DNA of 64,000 nucleotides from Meghimatium bilineatum (GCA_034231615.1 CM067316.1:24699791-24763790); one strand, 5' to 3'. Positions 43,510-54,808 are shown, counted from the first letter of the stretch. Numbers and translations: made by a program. Notes: generated from the sequence alone by a model not told the origin.

Positions 43510-43685
43510 TTGCTGGTGCGCCTCTCGGCCTGGCATCTATGACTTGAGCACCTGTGCTTGCTTGGGCAGGATTGTGACCCTGCTCGATATTGGGTTGGCC
43601 CGACAAATCTTAGTTTCCAGCCTCTGTTGGCTGGACTAAGTCCCATCTCCACGTCAAGGAGTTGGCCTCGATGGGGATTGGTCAT
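43510..43685. repeat. Dispersed repeat, pair member 2
   Basis: Homologous to 40790-40940, as described there. This copy is a little longer on the low-coordinate side. Confidence 0.65.
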
Positions 43686-43689
43686 ATAA

Positions 43690-44535
43690 ACTTCAATGCA
43701 CCGTGCTCATGGCGAACTAGAGCATATAACATGCTCGCGAGCACCAGGCGCAGAATGTTCTCTCTATATAGGATGGGACATTTAACCCCTTCACAAAATT
43801 GTCTCGGTTGTCTCTTAGGATTTGCATGGCAAGTCATAGTATCGTTACTCTTTGACCAATAAACGAAAATGAATGGCTGTGCGCGTGCGTCTAAGTGTGC
43901 GCGTTCTCCCTTAAGAGTTACAGAATTTTCAACTATGCAACTATTGACATCAGTTGACATGCAAGTATATTTACAGCCATTAGTTGTGTGACCAAAAAAA
44001 AACATAATTACAGTAAACAACTGCTTGTCACAATGAACAATGATTAACCCCTTACATTTTCACATGATTCAACCAGAATACTGACAGCTCCCCTCAATTT
44101 ACATTTTCAAATCATATACAATTGAGTGGGTTTTTTATATTTCTGATGTAACTTTTATGTGGTCAATGATGTGCCAGGAAACAGGATATATTATAATAAT
44201 TTACAAAGAGAACATTTACAAAGAGTACATTTTAAAACTCGTTAAATCACTGGCATGCATGACAGCATGGTTTGATTTCTGTGGGTACCGGCGGGGTCGA
44301 CTATTGGTTTGCGGAGACTAAACTCTCATGGTCAATCCAGCCACTAGGAAATTGTTAACTTGAAAACTGTTCTCTCGTGTGAAGCTAAAGTAATGACTAC
44401 ATCGCTACGGAACGGACTAGGGATAACACTCCGGCCTTCTCATAAACCACGGGCTAAGCAACTAAACATAAGAGTAAACACGCGGACTATGACGTTGATT
44501 TATAGCCCATCGTTGTATAAAGAGAAGAGGTGTGA
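43690..44535. other. No gene seen
   Basis: No recognised feature. A 112-codon minus frame (43682-44020) has no known domain. Confidence 0.45.
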
Positions 44536-44539
44536 TTAA

Positions 44540-44850
44540 GATAGGAGTAACAAGCCAGTCTGAAAAGGATTCTATGAAGTAGTAACAAGCCAGTTTAATA
44601 AGGATTATATGAAGTAATAGTAGCAATAGTCAATTTGACAAGGATTCCGTGTAGTAGTAGTAAGGATTCTATGTAATAATAACAAGCCAAGTACACAAGG
44701 GTTCTAAATAGTAGTAACAAGCCAGTTTGATTGAGATTCTAGACAGTATTAATATAAGCAAATTTGACAAGGACTCTAATTAGTAGTAGCAGTTTGACAG
44801 GTATTATAGATAGAAATAGCACGCCAGTTTGAAGACATTTCAAGACAGAA
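44540..44850. repeat. Degenerate minisatellite (about 35-40 bp)
   Basis: Loose repeats of GTAGTAACAAGCCAGTTTGA then CAAGGATTCTAT. Seven or so units are recognisable, with much length change. Confidence 0.75.
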
Positions 44851-44854
44851 ATAA

Positions 44855-45845
44855 CAAGACCGCCTGATCAAGATTTATGATATAAATGTAAGCAGGTTAT
44901 GTTCTCTGGTTTTTGTATGGCTTAATACTTGAAGGACAAGTGATATTTTTTTTTAGTAGTTAGATAGTTTTAATTTGTCAGTGTATTGCTCGTGGAATAA
45001 TATTCCCCCTATGTTTATTCTTAGTTGCTCAGATTATAACCATGTATCTCAAGAGTCTAAACACGTATTCCTTATTATGGATTAATCTCCAGAAAAGAGA
45101 AGTCGTGCCTGAGGGTTACGTGAAGTAGGCGTGACCGTCTCATTGTACCGATGTTTTTTGTAGCGTGGTTGCACGACACTAGCTATACACTTTTCACTCT
45201 TGAGAATGAAGTGGGTCAAAACACACCCCCACATTACTCCGTGGTAACGGGTGATTTTTAAACAGCTGATGATATGTAAAAACAATAGTATTTAAAACAT
45301 TTAAAAAAGAATTAAAAACAATATTTAAACAACATTTACAAAAACAAATTGAAAACGAAATTTAAAAACAATATTATTGGGCATTTAACAATCAACTAAT
45401 ACGTTCTGCGTCCAACAACCAACCAGAAGCACTGACCTACTTCGTTCTTAGAGTGAACAGAGTAATGCGGTAAGAGAACTAGAGTTCTTGCATCAATAGA
45501 AAACATATGCTGAGAAGAGGCATATATTACAAATTCACTGTCAATCAGAAGTATAGCGCACGTACGATAAAAGGATACACAAATAAGATCAATTTATATC
45601 GAGAAGTTTAGTATTACATAGCCTTAACGATGAGGAACTCGTGGGTAACTGTTTAGGAAAGGGGAAACTTAAGACACCCAAAACGTGAACCCGCACAAAG
45701 ATATAATAATGTGCACAACATTCTACAAGAAAGCCTTCTGACAAAAGAATAAGTGATCGAGAGGGAATGAGTCTTGATACCAATAAACATCGTGATTAGA
45801 AGTCGGATGTGTCAAACCAAAGCAACAATACTTAATTATTGATTA
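44855..45845. other. No gene seen
   Basis: AT-rich. Short AACAATATTTAAA repeats at 45280-45375. A Rep-A trace, AGTCGGATGTGTCAAACC, lies at 45800. Confidence 0.5.
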
Positions 45846-46444
45846 GAAACTAGCTTCACGGCAAGTGGGGAATTTTACAGCATTTCGCTCCTTCTCCAGT
45901 AGATACTCCATTTCTGACATCCTCTGTATGTGTACGTTCTCAGCCTCATTAGCATCATCTTCATCTCGAAATGATTACTGCCTTGATCAAGTCTGCTTTA
46001 TCTCTTCTCAGAATATTGCCGTCTATCGCCGCATTACTTGCCAATAAGTCGACACTCTCGTTTCCTCTGACCCGAACATGACCAGGGCAGTATATCCATG
46101 TAATCCTCTGGACGACTGAGTTGTTCAATAAGTCACACCATTCTTTTCTCAGCATGTACTGATCTTGCGCAGCATGCTTTGAGAGTATGTGAGTATTAAC
46201 GAATGTGTTGGTGTATCAGATATTAACGAATTAAGTGCTGATGTAACTCCCTGTATCTCCATCCTCATGCTCGATGTGACAGTTAAATATACTGAAGATT
46301 TATCAACCAACTTCATGACGTTTCTGTAGGCAACAAAACCCCAACCGCTTTTATTTGTGTTTCTTTTTCTGTTAACTGAGATATGTGTATATAATTATGT
46401 CTTTCTAATGTAGCTGGGCGAGTTCATGTACTGTAACCTGGGCC

Positions 46445-46925
46445 CTGACACTCGTTCATTTTCGACACGCTTTATCTAATTGTATTATTACTTGTATTAC
46501 TTTAATTCCTACGTTATTCCAGTGCTATCAAATGGATGTGAGAGCTGGAAATTACTGAGTTTCGAGAACAAATGTCTTCGTAGGATAACTAACACCCATT
46601 GGAGTGAATTCAAATCGAATGATAAAATCAGAGAAGAGACACATCAAAATATCATCACAGATGTTATCAGAAAATGCCGTTGGTCCTAAATCGGCATGTC
46701 CTACGCGTAGACATCAACAGAAAACACCACCTATCTCTTGAATGTATACCTACAGGCAAAAGAGTCAGTGGTAGACCAAAATAAACACTCAGAAGAACAA
46801 TACCATATTATTCAATAACTGTAAAGAATAGCTTTGAACAGAGAGAATTGGAGAGATCGACCTCTGCCCTATGCGCTAACTTCAGCGCAAAAGGAAAATG
46901 AATGAATAAATGAATTATTACTTTA
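46445..46925 (+). pseudogene. RTE-like LINE C-terminus inserted in Nimb-like relic
   Basis: Reads YVIPVLSNGCESWKLLSFEN, KCLRRITNTHWSEFKSNDKI, REETHQNIITDVIRKCRW, then after a stop the IPTGKRVSGRPK-like and ALCANFSAKGK blocks, ending ATGAATAAATGAATTATTAC. It lies antisense inside the Nimb-like LINE, between its connection and RNase H blocks, and therefore arrived later. Confidence 0.82.
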
Positions 46926-47309
46926 GTCAGTGATTTATTCTCAGTGTTTACCTCTACCCATTCACTGCCCGTTCCTATTTCTTCAAATTCACATACTCTT
47001 CGCAGTGTGTCTTCAGCCTCTGCAATCTATGATCTGCCAAGCTTGACTCTTTTTCCCTTTGAATCATCTAGACGGTGGTGTAATGGGTGGTGGTTGTATT
47101 CTGTCACTTTAAGGTACGACCTAACTTGTGCTACTTAATGTCGCACTCTAATGCTGGAGAGATCAAGCAGAAATCTCATATCAGAGATGGGTGTATTCCT
47201 AGTATATCCCAGTACAATTCTCATTGCATATTTTTTCCAATCTATCGACTTGTGTCTGTGACAGTGTTAGTATGCCGAGGCCATAATCTATGACAGATAG
47301 CACCATCAC

Positions 47310-47705
47310 TTATAGAAGCAGAAAATAGTACATATTGTTGCATGTCGAAGGTTGTCATCACCTTGATAACACTGACCCCTCTTTTATCCTTCTCAATTCA
47401 CCAAGATGCAACATAACAATTAACGACACAAAATTAACACAAGTTGAAAAAGTGAAATATCTTGGCACCGTGTTAACATCAGATGGTAGATGCGCAAGTG
47501 AGATAAAGAGCCGAACAGCACAAGACACATCAACATTCCAAAAAATTAGAACCATTTTGTGCAATGGAAGACTCAATACAGAACCGAATTCGAGTGCAGA
47601 GATGTAATATCGAACCAATTCTTTTTTATTGATGTGAAGCATGGACTGTAAACAAAAACATTCAAAGCGAATTAGAGGCTACAGAAATGTGGTTTCTATT
47701 AAAGA
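47310..47705 (+). pseudogene. RTE-like LINE fragment inserted in Nimb-like relic
   Basis: Reads NITINDTKLTQVEKVKYLGT, VLTSDGRCASEIKSRTAQ, FQKIRTILCNGRLNTE, then after a shift CEAWTVNKNIQSELEATEMW. KYLGT..TSDGR..EI..R and ESWT....Q..LEATEMWF are conserved in the RT thumb and connection of RTE-like elements. It stops at an ATTAAAGACTTCT repeat near 47698. It is a different subfamily from 46445-46925. Confidence 0.8.
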
Positions 47706-48215
47706 CTTCTATTAAAGAGAGAGACTTCTATTAAAGGTTATCCCAAGATATTTAAGGCCTTGTTCTCTTTCAATGAATAAGCACATGCAAGTGACAGCTG
47801 GCAGAGTCTCACTGACCAGATTATTATTTAAGGAGTACCAGACAACCTTTGCTTTCGAGGGATTCATCACAACGTTGTATGTTCTGCACCATATCGACAA
47901 TTGATCTAGTCCACACTGTACACTGTCAGCGATATCTGTTCTGTCCCTGCTAATGTTGTATAGTAGGATATCATCAGCGTATGTTAGAACTCATCAATTT
48001 CTTGAGGTTTTCAATTGAGGAATTCTCAATGTATACACATTAAACAGCACTGGGGACAGAGGAGACCAGGTGCTATTGTTCTGATCTCAAGACGTCCAGA
48101 ATCTGCACTTCAGAGCAACTTTTCTACAGATTAGCACATATGCTATCCATACTATGATCCAGGGATGGATATCTTGTTTTCTTAGCATGTCGACAAGATG
48201 GGTCTTATCACAATG

Positions 48216-48430
48216 AAACAATTTTCACACAAAAAATTATCACAAAGCAACAATTTTGACACTCAACCTGTAAAATATAATGCATCTCATTTCCTTCTCA
48301 CACCGCATTTTGAATAAACTGAACAAGTATGTGGAGTAACGAGAAGATCAACAGAGAAATCTATGTGCCTATGAAAAACGAAGGTTGAAGATATTATTAA
48401 CAAAACAGTGCGACGTACTTACTACTCGAG
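48216..48430. other. No feature seen
   Basis: AT-rich spacer. Confidence 0.45.
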
Positions 48431-48432
48431 CA

Positions 48433-48640
48433 GTGATTCACAAACGTTTTCGTTGACACCTTTCTGGAAACTCTGCAATGGTCTTATGTTCTCACCCCAC
48501 TTTTAAACCCCAATTAAACCTCACCCACACTTTTTGAACCATATCGTCGGCAATAAACATACAACCACTTGTTAGTCATCATGGAGGATTGACTTCACTG
48601 TACTCGATTTCCTATATGTACTCCGTCACTCTCAACGAAA
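48433..48640. mobile_element. hAT-like MITE end, low confidence
   Basis: CAGTGATTCACAAACGTTTT at 48434 resembles hAT termini of the CAGTGGTTCTCAAACTTTT type. The partner end was not found. Confidence 0.35.
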
Positions 48641-48644
48641 CGGC

Positions 48645-48745
48645 AGTCCACGGGGATCTCCGAAAAAAAATCAACCTTATAATTCTGATTCGAACTCATG
48701 ACCTCTTGAATGCAAGACAAACAGCGTAGCGTATATGTTTACGCA
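48645..48745 (-). mobile_element. tRNA-like SINE head, minus strand
   Basis: On the minus strand: ACGCTACGCTGTTTGTCTTG then CATTCAAGAGGTCATGAGTT and CGAATC. The GAGTTCGAATC block is a near match to a Pol III B box, and the preceding sequence resembles the anticodon region of a tRNA. The A-box side is decayed. It is not a functional tRNA. Confidence 0.5.
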
Positions 48746-48789
48746 AATTCTATTTTTTCAAGAACCGTACTTGCATAACAATAACATGA

Positions 48790-49085
48790 TTAACATAAAT
48801 AATATTAATGAAACAGTTACAAAACCAACAGATACAATGGTCTGGTCATTTGGAAAGAATGCCGTGTGATTCATTAGTTTATAAAGTATATACGAAGAGA
48901 GGAGAAGCAGAAAGAAGAGCCAGAGGTAGACCTAGAGTACGCTGGATCAACAAAATCAAAGAGACATTACACGAACACCAAATACCATTATCTGAAGCTG
49001 TCAGAAAAGCGAGAACAAAAACATTGTATCTCCCTCGACACCCGTAAAGGGTAAAAGAGGAAGGAAAGAAGAAGAAGAAGAATTA
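48790..49085 (+). pseudogene. LINE C-terminus with (GAA)n tail
   Basis: An open stretch of 79 codons: QLQNQQIQWSGHLERMPCDS, LVYKVYTKRGEAERRARGRP, RVRWINKIKETLHEHQIPLS, EAVRKARTKTLYLPRHP, a stop, then GAGGAAGGAAAGAAGAAGAA. It is the intact end of a LINE polyprotein, 5'-truncated. It is one of the least damaged coding segments in the window, so the insertion may be fairly young. Confidence 0.82.
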
Positions 49086-49249
49086 AACAGTTAATTTTAA
49101 TTAAGGAAACAATACACTTTGCATTTGGAACAACAGTCATTGTTGCTTTTGCTTTTTTTCGTAAAATATATTTTCGATACCATGTATATAATTATTTTGC
49201 AACCGGAAGGTAACCGTGTATTTAATGTACTAATTCCCAAAACGCTACC

Positions 49250-49280
49250 CACCCCCCCCCCCACACACACACACACACAG
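49250..49280. repeat. (C)11(CA)n tract
   Basis: Eleven C followed by a CACACA run. AGGAGTTCCCAAATTTG (reverse of 49291-49307) nearby resembles a hAT end. Confidence 0.9.
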
Positions 49281-49529
49281 GAGTGGACTTTCAAATTTGG
49301 GAACTCCTGAGCTGTGATCTACGTAACAGGGAAAAAAAAGTGTCATCCTTTTTTATAAAGTACATTTTAACTGCACATGCAAGCTCAACATTTATCAGGT
49401 CGCATGAACATACAAAAGAATGGAGGCCGCAGTTCAGATAATCCTGTCTTTAGAACCCATAAGGAAACGTGACGTTGTAATGTCATGTGACGTATTCTTT
49501 CCAGAACGTTGTCTTCCCAATGAAATCTC

Positions 49530-49860
49530 TGAACCCCTCTGTGTCTTTGGCGATGCTGCTTTCATTTTCCAATAATTTATTCAGTCCATCATCATCTTCG
49601 TGGTTTGGCCTTTCTAATCTACCCAGTAACTCTACCCTCCATTATTTGTCTTTCTAAACAGTTGTGTCTCTGTATATGACCAAACAGGTGTAGTTTTCAT
49701 TTTGTTATTGTGTTTAGTAACCAACACTCTGGAATCTTCAATGTGTTTATAATATGTGAGTTTCTTTTTTTTCCTTCCATGATATTCTAAGTATCTTTCT
49801 TTAGCATTTCATCTCAAAGACGTTGATCTTCGTCGCCGCTGTTTTAACGTGAGGTTAACG
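49530..49860 (-). pseudogene. LINE C-terminal relic
   Basis: The minus strand encodes HLFGHIQRHNCLERQIMEGR with VTG and a stop. It is homologous over about 300 bp to 37640-37930. The order is that of a LINE tail. It is non-functional. Confidence 0.72.
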
Positions 49861-49904
49861 AAACAAAATATCGTATTCGTGTCAAAAGTCTTTTTTTTAT
49901 CGAT

Positions 49905-50225
49905 GTCAACAAACTATCTTCTATTGTCTATTGTCTTTTCCCAGGTGATTTGTGATCCACTCTTGCCGTTAAGCGTAGGGGTGATTGGAGCACGAGCTTC
50001 CGTTCTAAAGCCAGATGTGTGGCCTCGGCTATGCTATGACCGTGTCTGTACTGGATGTCCCTGACGTTTTCTATCCATCTTTTCCGTGGTCTTCCTCTGG
50101 TTGTGTACCCTGATCTCATTTGGTTACATGCTTGTAAGGGCAACTTTTCGTGATGCATTCTCATAATGTTGCCAAACCACTTGATCTGTTCTCTCTTTAT
50201 GTTCTCTATCTATCTTCTACGTCTC
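49905..50225 (-). pseudogene. RTE-like LINE C-terminus and 3' end
   Basis: The minus strand reads REQIKWFGNIMRMHHEKLPL, QACNQMRSGYTTRGRPRKRW, IENVRDIQYRHGHSIAEATH and LALERK, and ends at a GACAATAGACAATAG tail. It is mostly open and is related to 5235-5480 and 12430-12880. Confidence 0.82.
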
Positions 50226-50229
50226 TCAA

Positions 50230-50935
50230 AACTATACATTTACAAACAGCACAATAGCGTCCCGCCACACTTGTCCTTAATACCTGTTAATAAACAGGAA
50301 CCAGGGATGGGATGGGTTCCTGCATTACGGTGATAACAAAATGACTGTGCGTGTGAAGTTGTTCCCAGACACACACAAATTGTAAACACCATCACTTTAC
50401 AAGACAATTATAAAACACACAAAATGTCTCTCATTTCACAGCTCCTAGTTAGAGGGTCGATTGTGACAGACGAGTTATGTATATACATGTATTTGTGAGA
50501 AGCAGTTTCGGATGAATCTAGATATAATACAACTTGCGGTTACCACACCTTGTTTCAGAACAACAATTTCCTTACTTTCCGCTACCTACAAAAGAAAATA
50601 ATGCATGTGATAAGTCAAAGTCATGACAACTATTAATATTCAATTATTCTACAATTATTAGATATTTGAAAGCATGTTTTTTACATACTGTGAGATGTTT
50701 TTTTTGTGTGAAAGTAATGGTTGTTGAACCACAAACTAAAAACAAAATATAATGTGAAATGGGCCAAAGTTTACAAGATAATTTGCCTGGTAGAAAGAAT
50801 GATAGGAAGCAGAATTGAAGCGATTACATCGTGTAGCAAAGTGATTATCCTCCTTTCTCGCTGGTTGTTACATTTCTACAAATTGGTCTTCTTCTTTCTC
50901 CCCCTCCCCGTCACCAATTTCAACTTGTTTTGTCT
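50230..50935. other. No gene seen
   Basis: AT-rich sequence without recognised features. Confidence 0.5.
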
Positions 50936-50938
50936 CTT

Positions 50939-51250
50939 CCCCCCCCCCTCATACGAGTTAGTGTCCCCTTCACATTTGTATGTGTTTTTGTGGTCCCTCT
51001 GGAAATATATGTAGCCCCCAGGCGAGTTTGTGCCACCCTATCCCCATTTAAATATGTTATTTGTAGTCACTCCAGAAATATATGTTGACTCCTAGATGCG
51101 CCTGTGACCCATTTATGTTTTTGTTTTTGCTGTGACATCCCACGCCCCCAAGGAAATCTATATTGTCACTGGATTGGTCTATGTCCCTCCGCACCATTTT
51201 CATTGTTTTTCTTTGTGCCACACTCCCCGAAAATGGAAGTGGTCGCTGTG
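50939..51250. repeat. Degenerate long-unit repeat (about 75-80 bp)
   Basis: Three to four loose copies of GTGNCCC, TTTTTGTGGTC/TTTGTAGTCAC and CTGGAAATATATGT/CCAGAAATATATGT. It begins at a ten-C tract (50939-50948). Confidence 0.5.
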
Positions 51251-51790
51251 GGCCACATAATCCATGTTGACCAGTACTCAATTATAGCAGATGATAGGTG
51301 TGAGGGAATGTGGAAGGACAGATGGAAAACAAGTACGAAGACTGAACGAAGATGATCTATGTACCTCTTACGGTGAGGTACGCTACTTTTCAACCGTGGA
51401 AATTAGTCCAATGTGGTTATATCACATCTTTACAACCATCAAATATAGTGGATGTTGTGCTTTTCGCAATCTAGTAACCACGACCTCCAGTTTTTAATAA
51501 GTTGGGATTTTTGTAGATTACTCATTGAAGTTATCACAAATATTCCGGACATTGTAAAGAGTCTGTTGTTGGATTTGTTCGGTGTGAGTCCATCAGAACA
51601 AATGGATTGCTCAAATATTTGTTTCTGCAAACATACTTGAATAGGCTTACAATCAAACAGACAATAATATAATCTACACTGTCAGAATACAGCATTAGTC
51701 ATAGTTTAAATGTGTACGGATTGCATGGGCGGAATAAGCTGAAACACTGTCTCATGTACTCTCTCTGTCTCTCTGTGTCTGCTCTGTCTG
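51251..51790. other. No gene seen
   Basis: Short frames only, without recognisable domains. Confidence 0.5.
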
Positions 51791-51793
51791 TCG

Positions 51794-51838
51794 TGTGTGT
51801 GTGTGTGTGTGTGTATGTGGGCGCATGAGTGTGTGTGT
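51794..51838. repeat. (GT)n microsatellite
   Basis: A GTGTGT run of about 22 bp with a second GTGTGTGTG after a short break. Confidence 0.93.
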
Positions 51839-51839
51839 G

Positions 51840-52180
51840 CTTTATATTCTATAGGCCTACGTCTACTGCCAGTTGAATATTTTGGAAATATGTCACTGTT
51901 TACGTTGTCACAACACACGTGGCTTCAGACAGGAAATGGAGTGGGTACTGACTTGCTTAAAAACTTCGAAACTATAGCTAGTATATACATACATTCATCT
52001 GTTTGTTGACGGGGATCACAAGAAGAGCAAATAATAGTAATAATATCGCCTGTAATGCAAGTTGTAAGAGGCAGCTAAAGAGGTTAGGAGTGGTGTTGAC
52101 TGACTCCACTTAATGAAATCCCTTGTTGATGCTGGAGATCTGCTTCACATCTGGAGATTGCAATAATGTCACATCATTAT
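51840..52180. other. No gene seen
   Basis: No recognised feature. Confidence 0.5.
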
Positions 52181-52183
52181 GAG

Positions 52184-52212
52184 CCCCTCTCTCTCTCTCT
52201 CTCTCTCTCTCT
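52184..52212. repeat. (CT)n microsatellite
   Basis: A CT run of about 29 bp. Confidence 0.95.
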
Positions 52213-52329
52213 TGGAGTAGAAGACTGACCAGCTGGTGTTATTGCAGCATATAGTCACGTTTAAGTCACACACCTGAGACTGGCAACCACCTGTGAAAAT
52301 GGCACAATAAAAAAAAAACGAATCGAGAA

Positions 52330-52540
52330 TTGACAGTAAAACTTCACCACCTGACATCAGTCATACGAGTGTCAAATTGCTACTTCCTCGGGTAAAACTT
52401 CACCTGACGTAGGTAATAAGAGTGTCAAATTGCTACTTCCTCGGGCAATACTTCACCTGACGTAGGTAATAAGAGTGTCAAATTTCTACTTCCTCGGGCA
52501 AAACTTCACCACCTGACATGGGAATGCCGAATTGCTACTT
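52330..52540. repeat. About 53-bp minisatellite
   Basis: Four units of 50-57 bp with AAAACTTCACCTGACGTAGG then TAATAAGAGTGTCAAATTGC and TACTTCCTCGGG. A CACCAC insertion marks the outer units. Confidence 0.9.
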
Positions 52541-52589
52541 TCACGGGGCGTTATCATCATCACATTCTTACAGAATTACTCTGGTCGTA

Positions 52590-52715
52590 GGACAATGGTT
52601 CCCAAACGTTTCCACCTGAAGCCTCCATTAGACATTTCCAAAAGATTACCCCCACCCTCTGCACACTATAATACACCAATTTAAAACCGACCCCGACATT
52701 TTCAAACACTTCACA
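52590..52715. mobile_element. hAT-like MITE end, low confidence
   Basis: CAATGGTTCCCAAACGTTTC at 52592, followed by C-rich sequence, resembles a hAT terminus. The right end is not identified. Confidence 0.35.
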
Positions 52716-52719
52716 ATTT

Positions 52720-53325
52720 CCTTATAAGCCTAATCTGTTAATTTCAGCTATGTTTTTGTTTTTCATGCGCATCAAATTCGACCACTTTGAAACGGAAATC
52801 ATGATTTATATGAGTGGGAATGTGTCGTCGTTTGTGGTTTATTTAAAGATTTCATTGTTGTTGACAGGCTTCGAGAATTTATTTGGCATGAATATCTTCG
52901 TGCTTTTCATTCGTCTTTGTGGTGTGCTGTCAAATTATCACCAATGAAAATCACGGAAATTCTGGGGTATACATTAGAAGAGACATTATCAGAACATATA
53001 ATGTCAGTGGTGCTGTGTTTTTTGCTGTGGGCCTAAATGTTTAATCGTAAATAATAGCTAAACTTCAGTTTACTCAAAGACATATCGCATATTCGACGTG
53101 TTTTTATTGTGGTATCCTGTTTGATTTAGCCAATTTATATATCCAGTTATGAGTTTTATTACAATATGAGTTTGAAGTGTAAATTCCCTACTATTCAAAA
53201 TGTGACTACACAATTGTATAGTTATTTTTGCAGAGAAACTAGAAGGTGCCGTTTATATTATACATACCACATCATAAAAATAGAACACATCATGCTCTCT
53301 GTTTAAATGCAATGTCATTTAACTG
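52720..53325. other. No gene seen
   Basis: AT-rich left flank of the transposase relic. No terminal inverted repeat was recognised. Confidence 0.45.
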
Positions 53326-54030
53326 TTGGATAAAACATGACTGTAATAATGTAAATCGTGCACGACAGCAAGGTCGGAAAAAGAAAAATAACGATTTCGA
53401 CAAAGATGTTATTGTACTTGAGTACCTTAAAGTGTTTCGAGCACGCGGTCTGGCAACACTGAGTAAACTTAAAATTCGTTTGCACACTTATTGTCATGTT
53501 AATATTTTTACAGGAAATCTCTTACAGGCAAGAATACATATGTGAGAAAACGCACTTCAGAACTGCATGATGCATATATATGAGGAAGATACGTGAGCGT
53601 AGTATGGTCGGTAATGAGATAGTATACCTGGATGAATCGTGAGTAAATGCTCACCAAAACATTTCAAAAAGAGTGTCAATCACGACTGAACTAAGAAAGG
53701 GGAAATTTCAGACAGCATAGGTAACCACATTGCAATATGTCACGCAGGCAGTAGCGCAAATGGTCTTGTCAGTCAGGTAGAAATTATTTTCCAAGCATTA
53801 TCTATAGATGGTAGAGACTACCACACCGAAATAAAGGGAATTATTTTCAGGAATTGGTTAGTAATCTCATTTTTACCAGCACTGGGTAGGTCGTCGTGTA
53901 TTGGTATGAACAATACCTCCTATCATAACGTAGTAGCGCAAGATGACAATTTCCACTTCATCAAGCATAAAAACAAGAAATTATGACATATCTTGCATAA
54001 GAAAATGTATCTTATTGCAGCAGTCAATTC

Positions 54031-54158
54031 AAACCAGAGTTGTTAGAACTTGTGAGACGGACAAACCAGAGTTGTTAGAACTTGTGAGACGGACAAACCA
54101 GAGTTGTTAGAACTTGTGAGACGGACAAACCAGAGTTGTTAGAACTTGTGAGACGGAC
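54031..54158. repeat. 32-bp minisatellite inside transposase
   Basis: Four near-identical 32-bp units start at 54031, 54063, 54095 and 54127. Each is AAACCAGAGTTGTTAGAACT then TGTGAGACGGAC. In the ancestral frame one unit encodes KPELLELVRRT of the transposase. Since 32 is not a multiple of three, the expansion destroys the frame. Confidence 0.96.
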
Positions 54159-54216
54159 ACAGAAGACGAAGACTTGTAAGTGACACAATTATATCTCAGT
54201 ATGAGTATGCTTCTCT

Positions 54217-54808
54217 TCGGACACCACCTTACCATTCACATCTAAATTCAGACACCACCTTACCATTCACATCTAAATTCGGACACCACCTTACCATTCA
54301 CATCTAAATTCAGACACCACCTTACCATTCACATCTAAATTCGGACACCAGCTTACCATTCACATCTAAATTCGGACACCACCTTACCATTCACATCTAA
54401 ATTCGGACACCACCTTACCATTCACATCTAAATTCAGACACCACCTTACTATTCACATCTAAATTCGGACACCAACTTACCATTCACATCTAAATTCAGA
54501 CACCAACTTACCATTCACATCTAAATTCGGACACCACCATACCATTCACATCTAAATTCGGACACCACCTTACCATTCACATCTAAATTCGGACACCACC
54601 TTACCATTCACATCTAAATTCGGACACCACCTTACCATTCACATCTAAATTCAGACACCACCTTACTATTCACATCTAAATTCGGACACCAACTTACCAT
54701 TCACATCTAAATTCAGACACCAACTTACCATTCACATCTAAATTCGGACACCACCTTGCCGTTCACATCTAAATTCGGACACCACCTTACTATTCACATC
54801 TAAATTTC
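54217..54808. repeat. 31-bp minisatellite inside transposase
   Basis: About 19 tandem 31-bp units, ACACCACCTTACCATTCACA then TCTAAATTCGG, with G/A and CC/AC variants in a mosaic. In the ancestral frame the unit encodes TPPYHSHLN, the conserved motif just before the catalytic glutamate (NPIE). The last unit runs directly into FIELVWAAVKEQ. Confidence 0.97.

Larger units (their letters stand above)
45850..48215 (-). pseudogene. Nimb-like LINE relic, RT to RNase H, twice interrupted
   Basis: One decayed LINE read right to left in four blocks. Block 1, 48215-47712: KTHLVDMLRKQDIHPWIIVW, LSPVLFNVYTLRIPQ, the catalytic RT box LTYADDILLY near 47980, then CRTYNVVMNPSKAKVVW and LKYLGITF. Block 2, 47300-46930: VIDYGLGILTLSQTQVDRLE, then EAEDTLRRVCEFEEIGTGSE. 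Block 3, about 46440-46160: NKSGWGFVAYRN, SSMRMEIQGVTSALNSL (RNase H beta strands). Block 4, to 45850: ITWIYCPGHVRVRGNESVDL, DLLASNAAI, then DDANEAENVHIQRMSEMEYL. RT copies RNA and RNase H removes it. Many stops. Two plus-strand RTE-like pieces split it. Confidence 0.82.

Noticed and set aside
53246..53545. 99-codon frame as an independent small gene
   Set aside because: Its second half is the N-terminal region of the transposase relic (GRKKK, FDKDVI, TLSKLKIRL) and it is counted there.
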